Below are positions 1 through 7,568 of a stretch of 32,090 nt of DNA, in pieces. The stretch is from Parcubacteria group bacterium GW2011_GWD2_38_12 (GTDB taxonomy: Bacteria > Patescibacteriota > Minisyncoccia > GWC2-36-17). The notes beneath the pieces were generated by a model that was given only the letters and a program-made list of their open reading frames with translations, was not told the origin of the DNA and did no database searches. The translations under genes and the position numbers were made by a program. The stretch is from contig LBUA01000006.1 of the NCBI GenBank assembly GCA_000992345.1, positions 1 to 32,090 of the forward strand, given 5' to 3'. The stretch's first letter is position 1. Each line of letters opens with the position of its first letter.

Positions 1-902
1 TATTGCCTGACTGGCGCAGTCACCCAAGCGGATGCGCCTTGGGATTCTGCGCCATTTGCCTGATAGTTTATCAAATTTTCACCATCAAGGGTAAGAGACA
101 TTCTTTCGGTGTTATTTTCCTTTTCTCTATGAATGGAAAAATCGGTTTGTGAGCTATTGAGTAGATGAGAATTGATTTTTACTGTTCTTGGCGTTCCGTT
201 TACAGTGACGATTTGTTCCCAATTGAAGGAATCTTTGGCCGGAGTTAGATAATCTTGGAAAGATATTGATACATTATCAGCCGGAAAATCCGGGAAAGAT
301 AATAATAAGGTGGTGGCATTTTGCGCGTTATTATTATAAGTGAAATGAACATGACGCGAATCAATTAATCTTGTTCCCGTTGGAGGTTGATTTAGTGTTG
401 TCGTGGTTACCTGGCCGGAATTTTCAATGGTGATATTTATTAAATTAGTCGGCTCGCTGATTTTTCTGACAGAGATTGACCCATAGTTTTGGGTTTGTCC
501 CGTGATGCGGTCAAAAAGCGTATTTACTCCTCCGCCATCTAGGGTAATATTTGAAATTTCCAGAGTTGACGGGAGGTTGTATATTTTTGTATCCGGGTCA
601 ACAGCGCTATATGTTGTTCCCCTAAATAGCGCATAGCTGGATGTTTCAAAATGCGTTCCCCATTGGCTGGCTTGTTGCGAGGAAATGGTGTTCGACCTTG
701 CTATATTTAAAACAGAAATTATATTTTGCGCGTTGCCGTTTAAATCCGTCCTCGAACGCAAAGATGCAAAGGAAATTATTGTAATTACCGTGATAACGGA
801 CATTATTGATATCGCTATTATCAATTCCAAGAGAGTGAAGCCTCTCTGCCGCTTCGCGGTAGAGAAAGAGTTTGGAGTTTGGAGTTTGGAGTTTGGAAGC
901 AT
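1..902 (-). CDS. Type IV prepilin / pseudopilin, partial (C-terminus runs off the left edge)
   Basis: Manual reverse-strand translation, open from ATG at 902 to position 1: MLPNSKLQTPNSKLQTPNSFSTAKRQRGFTLLELIIAISIMSVITVITIISFASLRSR... GFTLLELI is a class III prepilin cleavage/methylation motif followed by a hydrophobic helix. Not in the supplied ORF track because it is open at the edge. Confidence 0.85.
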   Translation of the reverse strand, partial: MLPNSKLQTPNSFSTAKRQRGFTLLELIIAISIMSVITVITIISFASLRSRTDLNGNAQNIISVLNIARSNTISSQQASQWGTHFETSSYALFRGTTYSAVDPDTKIYNLPSTLEISNITLDGGGVNTLFDRITGQTQNYGSISVRKISEPTNLINITIENSGQVTTTTLNQPPTGTRLIDSRHVHFTYNNNAQNATTLLLSFPDFPADNVSISFQDYLTPAKDSFNWEQIVTVNGTPRTVKINSHLLNSSQTDFSIHREKENNTERMSLTLDGENLINYQANGAESQGASAWVTAPVRQ

Positions 903-964
903 TGCTTTAAAATAAAAGATTGAAGATCATCTGCTAAGCTCTAATCTCCAACCTCTAGACTCTA

Positions 965-2194
965 TTATTTTGAATACATTGGTTGCATCATGGAGATGGC
1001 AAATAGGCCTACAATCACGCCGATGATTATCATTAGGAACGGTTCAATGATGGTAGCCATATTTTTTGTGGTTTGAGTGGTTTCGGTTTCGAAAAATACA
1101 GCGAGGCGCTTTAAAATATCGGAAACCGCTCCGGTCTCTTCGCCAACAGCGATCATTTGAGTGACGAGTGGCGGATAGAGTTCCGGATATTTTTCCAGCG
1201 ATTCTGAAAGAGTTTTTCCTTTCCGCACTTCATCGATGACGGTTTTCAGGGAATCTCTATAATAATGGTTTGGTATGGTTTTGGAAATAATCTCAAGGCT
1301 TTTTAGTATAGGCACCCCGCCTTCCAAGAGAGAGCTTAATGTTCTTGCGAATCTTGCAGAATTTATTTTTTTTGTTAAAGATCCAATCAGTGGCAATTTA
1401 AGGAAGAGTATATCTATTAAATTTTTCCCAATAGCTGTTCTTGAAAAAAGCACCGATGAATAAATTGATCCGCTTATTATTGCTATAAAGAAGTACCAAT
1501 AGTTTATTCCGAATTCCGCGATGGCGATTATAACTCTTGTGCTAAGAGGCAATGGAACGCCAAGGTCTTTAAATGTTTTAGCAAGGGAAGGCACGACAAA
1601 AAGCATCATCAAAACGCCAATGCCGGTCATGGCGACAAGTATTACTAGAGGGTACATAAAAGCTCCCTTAACCCTTCTTTTCAGGTCGTATTCTTTTTTC
1701 AATTGCTTGGCGAGAAGCTTTAAGATGTCTTCTAGATTTCCGGCGGCTTCCGCGCTGCGCACCATATTTATATAAAGATCGGAAAAGGCGCCCTGATGCA
1801 TAGCAAGAGAATCACTGAAAGTTTTTCCCTTTTGAACTTCAGCTGTGACATCTGCCAGGGTTGTTTTCAGTATTTCGTTAGTGGTTTGCTTGGATAAGAC
1901 TTCTAGAGCGCGCGTCAGAGCAAGACCGGCCCCTATCATAACCGATAAATTTTTTGAAAAGACCATTAATTCCGATACCGGGATAGAGCGACTGAATTTT
2001 AAAGACCCCCGTATTTTAGAAATGTAATTTTTCAAATTTTGCGCTTTTTGGGTTGAGGTTACCGGTTTGGAGTATATCAGGAATATATTTTCTTTGCGCA
2101 AGATATTGGCAAGGTCAAATTCGTCTCTTGCCTCCATTTGTCCTTTTTTTTCTTCGCCAGTGGATGTTCTGGCATTGTAATTGTATAAAGGCAC
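965..2194 (-). CDS. pilC: Type II secretion/type IV pilus inner membrane protein PilC (GspF family)
   Basis: 409 aa with duplicated GspF-type domains (SELMVFSKNLSVMIGAGLALTRALEVL; NSARFARTLSSLLEGGVPILKSLEII; MIAVGEETGAVSDILKRLAVFFE). Confidence 0.93.
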   Translation of the reverse strand: MPLYNYNARTSTGEEKKGQMEARDEFDLANILRKENIFLIYSKPVTSTQKAQNLKNYISKIRGSLKFSRSIPVSELMVFSKNLSVMIGAGLALTRALEVLSKQTTNEILKTTLADVTAEVQKGKTFSDSLAMHQGAFSDLYINMVRSAEAAGNLEDILKLLAKQLKKEYDLKRRVKGAFMYPLVILVAMTGIGVLMMLFVVPSLAKTFKDLGVPLPLSTRVIIAIAEFGINYWYFFIAIISGSIYSSVLFSRTAIGKNLIDILFLKLPLIGSLTKKINSARFARTLSSLLEGGVPILKSLEIISKTIPNHYYRDSLKTVIDEVRKGKTLSESLEKYPELYPPLVTQMIAVGEETGAVSDILKRLAVFFETETTQTTKNMATIIEPFLMIIIGVIVGLFAISMMQPMYSK

Positions 2195-2269
2195 TTTAGC
2201 GGTATAGCGGTTAGCGGTATAGCGGTATAGCCAAAAGCCAAATCGCCAAACTCACAAGTCCGCCAGAAT

Positions 2270-4021
2270 TTACTCTTTGGTTACTCTTAAAATTTCCTCT
2301 ATTGATGTCACTCCTTGCGCGACCTTCATGAATCCGTCTTCTAACATTGAATACATTCCTTCTATTTTTGCTTGCTTGTCTATATCTCCAAAAGACGCCT
2401 TCTTTACGATTAAATGTTTAATTGTTTCACTGACTAGCAGAACTTCTTGGATGCTTACTCTACTTTTGTATCCGTCGGGGCAATCTTTTGACGGCTTTGC
2501 TTTATAAAAAGGAATCGTTTCCCATGTGTCTTTTTCTTTCGCAAAGCCCTCCTTTTTGAAAATCTCTAAAATTCTGTCCAAATCATATTCTGCGCCAAGG
2601 GTTTTAATTTGTTCTTTGGTGAGATTGTATTTTTCTTTTTCTGGACAAAGCCGCCTGACCAAGCGTTGTGCTGTGATAATGTTTACTGTGGAGGCGATTA
2701 AAAACGGTTCAATGCCCATATCAATTAAACGAGGCAATGCTCCGGCAGCGGAATTAGTATGGAGGGTAGAGAGCACTAAGTGGCCGGTGAGGGCGGCATT
2801 CACGGCAAGCGATGCAGTTTCATCATCGCGGATTTCGCCTACCATAATGATATTCGGGTCTTGTCTCAAAAGCGATCTTAGTCCGGCGGAAAAAGTCATT
2901 CCTATTTTTGCGTTGACTTGCGTTTGGTTTACGCGTGGCATTCTGTATTCAATGGGATCTTCAATGGTTGATATGTTGACGTTTGGGGTGTTGAGCATGC
3001 CAAGCACGGTGTAAAGGGTGCTGGTTTTTCCCGATCCTGTCGGACCAGTCACGAGTATCATACCCATCGGTTTTTTGATCGCTTTTTGGATGCGTTCCAG
3101 GGTTTCACCGTAAAAACCAAGCTCCTCAAGACTAAAAGTTTTGGAACTTTCCTTCAAGAGGCGTATGACTATTTTTTCTCCATCATAGACCGGTAAAATG
3201 GAAATGCGGAAAGAAAATTTATATTCTTCGGTTTCTGTTTTGAATCTGCCGTCTTGCGGTAGGCGATGCTCATCCAGTTTTAAATTGGAAAGTACTTTAA
3301 TGCGGGCTACTATGCCGGCGGCCAGTTGTTTGGGCAATATCATGGTGTCGTGCAAAATACCGTCAATTCTATATCTAACAACAACATCTTTTTCGGTGGG
3401 TTCTATGTGAATGTCGGAAGCAGTTTGCAGTATTGCATGTTTGAGTAGGGTATCCACAATGCGAATCACGGGCAAATCTTCCGCTAATTTTGCCAAATCT
3501 TCCTTGACTTCTTCTGCGCCCGCTTCTTCTCCGATTACTTTTATCTTTGCAGATTCTTTTTTAATCAACTCGCCAAATTCCGCTTCCAGACTTTTTTGAT
3601 ATTGTTTTAAAAGATGCTTAATGCTTTGGGAATCTGTCAGGCGAGGTAAAATTTTAAGATTTGCCTTTTTTTTAATAAATTCAATAGTTTGCAAATCTTC
3701 GGGGTCAAGCATCGCGATTTCTAGCTCGTTACCTTTCTTTTTGTAGGCGACTATATTGTATTTATTGGCAATCGGTTCGGGTATAATGCTTAAAATTTCC
3801 GGCGCAACATCGGTTTTTTCCAAGTTTATAAAAGGAATGCCCAGAATATAAGCTTTTAGCTGGACGAGCTGATTTTCCTTTATGTAATTTTCTGATACCA
3901 AGATATCCTCAATTTTTTTATTTTGATCCTGAGATTTTTTTTGGACTTCGTTAAACAACTCTTCAGTCAAGAGGCCGGCTTCAATGGCAAAAGATTTTAG
4001 TTGGTTGGGTTCGACGTGCAT
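2270..4021 (-). CDS. pilB: Type IV pilus assembly ATPase PilB (GspE family)
   Basis: 583 aa; N-terminal MshEN-like domain, Walker A GPTGSGKTSTLY, VGEIRDDETASLAVNAALTGHLVLSTLHTN. Confidence 0.94.
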   Translation of the reverse strand: MHVEPNQLKSFAIEAGLLTEELFNEVQKKSQDQNKKIEDILVSENYIKENQLVQLKAYILGIPFINLEKTDVAPEILSIIPEPIANKYNIVAYKKKGNELEIAMLDPEDLQTIEFIKKKANLKILPRLTDSQSIKHLLKQYQKSLEAEFGELIKKESAKIKVIGEEAGAEEVKEDLAKLAEDLPVIRIVDTLLKHAILQTASDIHIEPTEKDVVVRYRIDGILHDTMILPKQLAAGIVARIKVLSNLKLDEHRLPQDGRFKTETEEYKFSFRISILPVYDGEKIVIRLLKESSKTFSLEELGFYGETLERIQKAIKKPMGMILVTGPTGSGKTSTLYTVLGMLNTPNVNISTIEDPIEYRMPRVNQTQVNAKIGMTFSAGLRSLLRQDPNIIMVGEIRDDETASLAVNAALTGHLVLSTLHTNSAAGALPRLIDMGIEPFLIASTVNIITAQRLVRRLCPEKEKYNLTKEQIKTLGAEYDLDRILEIFKKEGFAKEKDTWETIPFYKAKPSKDCPDGYKSRVSIQEVLLVSETIKHLIVKKASFGDIDKQAKIEGMYSMLEDGFMKVAQGVTSIEEILRVTKE

Positions 4022-4203
4022 GCCAATGTTGTCTAAATTTATTAAGCGGAGCTCAAGCGTAGCGTGATAAATTTAGCTACAACACTGAGCACCCTGTTAA
4101 ATAATTTTGCCTTGCAAAATTCCTGCGAAGCAGGATTTAACAGGGAAAGGTTTCGTATCTAAAATTTGTTTGTCTTTTAGGTTCCAAATTTTGGATGAAG
4201 CCC

Positions 4204-4569
4204 TTATTTCAACACTTCCCTTATTTTTGCTACGATTTCATCTAGATTGTAGTTGGCCTTCACCAAATAGTTGAGTGGCCCGTATTCTATTATTTTTTCA
4301 ACGCTTTGCGTTTGCTCCAGGTTGGTTAGGATAATAATTCGGATATCTTTGGTTTCCGGAGAACTTTTGAGGCGTTTTAGAACTTCAAATCCGTCAATTT
4401 TCGGCAAAATCAAATCAAGGAGTATCAGGTCCGGTTTCTCTTTGATAGCGGCATCTATTCCTGCTTGACCGTCATAAGCGCCGATAACATTAAATCCCTC
4501 CATTTCAAGCGCTTTAGCCAGGGATTTTTGCAATGCTTCTTCGTCTTCAATAAATAAAATTTTTGCCAT
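4204..4569 (-). CDS. Single-domain response regulator (CheY-like receiver)
   Basis: 121 aa; MAKILFIEDEEALQ, phospho-acceptor region PDLILLDLILPKIDGFEVL, conserved T and K (IILTN, YLVKA). Confidence 0.92.
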   Translation of the reverse strand: MAKILFIEDEEALQKSLAKALEMEGFNVIGAYDGQAGIDAAIKEKPDLILLDLILPKIDGFEVLKRLKSSPETKDIRIIILTNLEQTQSVEKIIEYGPLNYLVKANYNLDEIVAKIREVLK

Positions 4570-4706
4570 AATTATCTGAATTTTGAAGCGAAGCGCATAA
4601 AATTCAGTTTAGAATTATGAGCACCCCGCGCAAATTTTTTAAATTAATAAACTTATATTTTGTAAAAAATTAAAAATTATTTAGAATTTGTGCGGGGTAG
4701 CCGTGT

Positions 4707-5642
4707 CTACAATTTTGCTATTGGTAATGTAAACCAAAAATCACTGCCTTTATTTTCTTCTGATTCAAATCCGATTTTTCCTCCCAGCATGTCAATTATG
4801 TATTTGGATACGTAAAGACCAAGGCCTGATCCCAAGGTTTGAAATCTCATCACATTACTAGACCGGAAAAATTTTTGGAAGATAAACGGTTTTTCCTCTG
4901 AGGGGATTCCGACACCATTATCAATAACGGAAAACTTTAAAAATCCACCATCCCCTTTTAATATTACCATAATTTGCCCGTTTTCTTTAGTGTATTTTAT
5001 TGCATTGCTGATAAAATTTTGTGCTACGAGCTTAATTTTCATGGCATCTCCAATGACTTGGTTTTTTCCATTTGTTTGGTCGAGAATTTGCAAGAAGATT
5101 TTTGACGCTTCAATGGCAGGTTTTTCGTCACTTACGACTTCTTGCGCCAACTGTTTTAAATCTATCGGTTTTTTTTCAAAAACCATTTTATTTGATTCTA
5201 TTCTAGAAACATTGAGAAGCGCGTTTACAAGTTGCACGGATTTGGTGTTGCTTGATTTCAAAAGTTCCAGATATTCTTTTTGTTCATTGTTTAACGCTCC
5301 TAATTTTTGGCCGAGCAATAAATTAACTAGCCACTTTTCAGAGGTTAAGGGGGTGAGAATTTGATGCGATACGATATTTAAAAATTCCGTCTTCATTCGG
5401 TTTGTCTCGGCAAGCTGAGTAAATGTTCCAACAATGACATAGCTGATGATGAAAATTACCAACGAAACGCCGATTACAATTCCCACAACAAGCTCCGGTT
5501 CTTCGGTGTATCTTTGAGCTATGAAAAATACCGTGAATATGGAAGTGATATTTATCAATCCCATCACAACGAATAAAAAGCTCGGACATTGGAGTAACGG
5601 CACATTATATTGCTTGCATTGTTTAAATAAGCTTAAGCTCAT
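4707..5642 (-). CDS. Membrane sensor histidine kinase
   Basis: 311 aa; TM segments, H-box NIVSHQILTPLTSEKW, N-box NFISNAIKYTKENG, VIDNGVGIP, GSGLGLYVSK. Confidence 0.9.
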   Translation of the reverse strand: MSLSLFKQCKQYNVPLLQCPSFLFVVMGLINITSIFTVFFIAQRYTEEPELVVGIVIGVSLVIFIISYVIVGTFTQLAETNRMKTEFLNIVSHQILTPLTSEKWLVNLLLGQKLGALNNEQKEYLELLKSSNTKSVQLVNALLNVSRIESNKMVFEKKPIDLKQLAQEVVSDEKPAIEASKIFLQILDQTNGKNQVIGDAMKIKLVAQNFISNAIKYTKENGQIMVILKGDGGFLKFSVIDNGVGIPSEEKPFIFQKFFRSSNVMRFQTLGSGLGLYVSKYIIDMLGGKIGFESEENKGSDFWFTLPIAKL

Positions 5643-5670
5643 ATTGAAATTATATCACAATCATGTAGCA

Positions 5671-5768
5671 TGGAAAATGAAACTTGAAATTTGAAACATG
5701 GAACATGAAACTTGAAACCTAAATTTTAAGCTTCAAGATATAAGTTTTAAGCTTTAAAATATGATTTA
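5671..5768. repeat. Degenerate heptameric tandem array, about 14 x 7 bp (consensus TRAAWYT)
   Basis: TGGAAAA TGAAACT TGAAATT TGAAACA TGGAACA TGAAACT TGAAACC TAAATTT TAAGCTT CAAGATA TAAGTTT TAAGCTT TAAAATA TGATTTA. Confidence 0.8.
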
Positions 5769-5770
5769 AT

Positions 5771-5818
5771 CGGGGTGTAGTGTAACGGCTAACATGTCCG
5801 CCTTAGGCGGGTGACTCA
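5771..5818 (+). pseudogene. tRNA-Pro 5' fragment (acceptor 5' strand, D-arm, altered anticodon arm, variable loop); T-arm and 3' acceptor missing
   Basis: The 28 nt CGGGGTGTAGTGTAACGGCTAACATGTC are identical to the intact tRNA-Pro at 6081; then CCGCCTTAGGCGG replaces the anticodon arm and TGACTC is retained. Confidence 0.8.
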
Positions 5819-5829
5819 TAGTTATTGTT

Positions 5830-6069
5830 ATGGCTTATTTCGTTTATATTATTAAAAATTTAAAAAATAATATTTATATTGGTCAAACCAATAATTTAGA
5901 TGATAGGATAAAAAGGCACAATAATAATACGGAAAAATATACGAAGAATAAGGGTCCTTTTGGATTAATTTATAGTGAAAAATTTGCTACTAGAGCAGAA
6001 GCAATGAAAAGAGAAAAAATGTTAAAATTTGGCAAAGGAAGGGAGTGGATAAGAAATAATTTGTTATAA
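5830..6069 (+). CDS. GIY-YIG nuclease-domain protein (UvrC N-terminal-like, small single domain)
   Basis: 79 aa MAYFVYIIKNLKNNIYIGQTNNLDDRIKRHNN...; Y-V-Y / Y-I-G motifs and R-x3-H. Confidence 0.9.
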   Translation: MAYFVYIIKNLKNNIYIGQTNNLDDRIKRHNNNTEKYTKNKGPFGLIYSEKFATRAEAMKREKMLKFGKGREWIRNNLL

Positions 6070-6080
6070 TAATATTTCAT

Positions 6081-6153
6081 CGGGGTGTAGTGTAACGGCT
6101 AACATGTCTGTTTTGGGAACAGATGACTCCGGGTTCGAATCCCGGCACCCCGA
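6081..6153 (+). tRNA. tRNA-Pro (anticodon TGG)
   Basis: Cloverleaf: CGGGGTG/CACCCCG acceptor, anticodon arm TCTGT-TTTGGGA-ACAGA, T-arm CCGGG-TTCGAAT-CCCGG, discriminator A; CCA not encoded. Confidence 0.95.
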
Positions 6154-6155
6154 CT

Positions 6156-6203
6156 AATTAAAACTCCCGCCAATCCATGCATGGATTGGCGGGAGTTTTA
6201 ATT
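6156..6203. terminator. Perfect 48-bp palindrome, probable bidirectional terminator downstream of tRNA-Pro
   Basis: AATTAAAACTCCCGCCAATCCATG|CATGGATTGGCGGGAGTTTTAATT; both arms 24 nt, fully complementary, with flanking A/T tracts. Confidence 0.75.
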
Positions 6204-6236
6204 GTTTGCTTGCGTTATTTGAATTAGAATGATTAT

Positions 6237-6557
6237 ATGGAAATTCAGAAATCAAAAAATATATTTTGGACCAAGCACTCTAAGGGCAAGATGTATTTTT
6301 ATAAATTGTCCGAATCGCAGATTAAAAGAATTTTAAGATCTCCAAAGCGCGCGGAAGAGGGTGTTGCTCCAGATACCATAGCATTGATGCAACCTGCCGG
6401 AAGTAGAAAAAACCCTTATGAAATTTGGGTAATGGTTCAGGATGAAAAAAATAAGAGAAAAATTATTTCCGCGTGGCGTTACCCGGGCAAAACGAAACCA
6501 AAAAGTAAAGTATTGTCGGATATTTTATATAATGAATTTAATGAATACAGTTCTTGA
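6237..6557 (+). CDS. Hypothetical protein (small basic, possibly DUF4258-like)
   Basis: 106 aa ORF, MEIQKSKNIFWTKHSKGKMYFYKLSESQIKRILRSPKRAEEG...; overlaps the next ORF slightly. Confidence 0.65.
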   Translation: MEIQKSKNIFWTKHSKGKMYFYKLSESQIKRILRSPKRAEEGVAPDTIALMQPAGSRKNPYEIWVMVQDEKNKRKIISAWRYPGKTKPKSKVLSDILYNEFNEYSS

Positions 6558-6592
6558 TCCGAGGTTCTTATTTTATATTTAATTTATATTCC

Positions 6593-6853
6593 ATGAAAAT
6601 TATTGAAATTTTAGCTTTAATAATGGGATTTTTAATGCCTGCAGGCTATTATTTCCAGGCCTGGCGTATTGCCAAAACAAAATTGGCTCATGACATTTCT
6701 TTGCCAATGTATGCAATTTTGTCTTTGGGAATGCCGATTTGGATGATTTATGGCATTTATATTAATGATTGGCCGATTATAACAAGTTTTTTATTGGGTA
6801 CGATCGGCGCATGGCTAGTCTTAGCTCTAATTTTTATTTATAGAAATAAATAA
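6593..6853 (+). CDS. SemiSWEET/PQ-loop family transporter
   Basis: MKIIEILALIMGFLMPAGYYFQAWRIAKTKLAHDISLPMYAILSLGMPIWMIYGIYINDWPII...; three TM helices, SemiSWEET-like DISL..MY and PII motifs. The track start at 6554 is probably too early. Confidence 0.75.
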   Translation: MKIIEILALIMGFLMPAGYYFQAWRIAKTKLAHDISLPMYAILSLGMPIWMIYGIYINDWPIITSFLLGTIGAWLVLALIFIYRNK

Positions 6854-6862
6854 AGTAATTAT

Positions 6863-7462
6863 ATGAATAAAAAGCGTCTTTTTGTCGCAATCAATTTACC
6901 CGAAAAAATAAATCAGAAAATAGATGACGTGGCGCGTGATCTGACGGCGGCTGTGGGGGGTGAGGATTTAAGATGGATTTCCGCGGAGAATTGGCATTTG
7001 ACTATTTCCTTTTTGGGTTTACAGCCAGACGAGGCGATAGATAAAATTTTAAGATCAATAAAAGAGGTTGCCGAAGAATTTGAATGTCCGGAAATTGAAT
7101 TTGAAAAAATAATTTTGGCTCCAACCGGAAAAAAACCGCGCATGGTTTGGTTGGCAGGATCAAAAGAATCATCAGAAATTATCAGTCACATTAAAGATAG
7201 ATTGGAAAATTCGTTGATTGACGAAGGCGTAAGATTCAGGCAGGAACTTCGCGCGTATAACATGCATATCAATCTGGCTCGATTCCGCAATCTTGATGAG
7301 CAGATACTTGGCGCGCTGAAAACTGGAATTGATAAATTGAAAATTGAAAGCACAATTAGATTTAAAGCCCAGAGTATTGATTTAATGGAATCGGAATCAG
7401 GGCATTCTGGGGTAGGATATACTATTTTATCAAGCGCGTTGTTTGGACGCGGTCAACAATAA
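6863..7462 (+). CDS. thpR: RNA 2',3'-cyclic phosphodiesterase / 2'-5' RNA ligase (2H superfamily)
   Basis: RLFVAINLPEKI, first HxT motif HLTISFLG, second motif HINLARF. Confidence 0.88.
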   Translation: MNKKRLFVAINLPEKINQKIDDVARDLTAAVGGEDLRWISAENWHLTISFLGLQPDEAIDKILRSIKEVAEEFECPEIEFEKIILAPTGKKPRMVWLAGSKESSEIISHIKDRLENSLIDEGVRFRQELRAYNMHINLARFRNLDEQILGALKTGIDKLKIESTIRFKAQSIDLMESESGHSGVGYTILSSALFGRGQQ

Positions 7463-7568
7463 GGAAGAGCCGATGCAAATTACACCCCTATTTATGTAAG
7501 AAGAAAAATCTGTTAAAATAGTAATAAATACAATCCCCCGATAACTCCAATAATTTTCATTATAAATT

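Noticed and set aside
685-915. ORF MVFDLAIFKTE...EFGVWSLEFGS (+)
   Set aside because: Antisense to the prepilin gene; its tail is the reverse-frame reading of the TTTGGAG heptad array.
2526-3014. 162-aa + strand ORF inside pilB
   Set aside because: Antisense shadow of a conserved ATPase coding region.
5771-5818. A second functional tRNA-Pro
   Set aside because: No T-arm or 3' acceptor strand follows; anticodon loop replaced by a palindrome.
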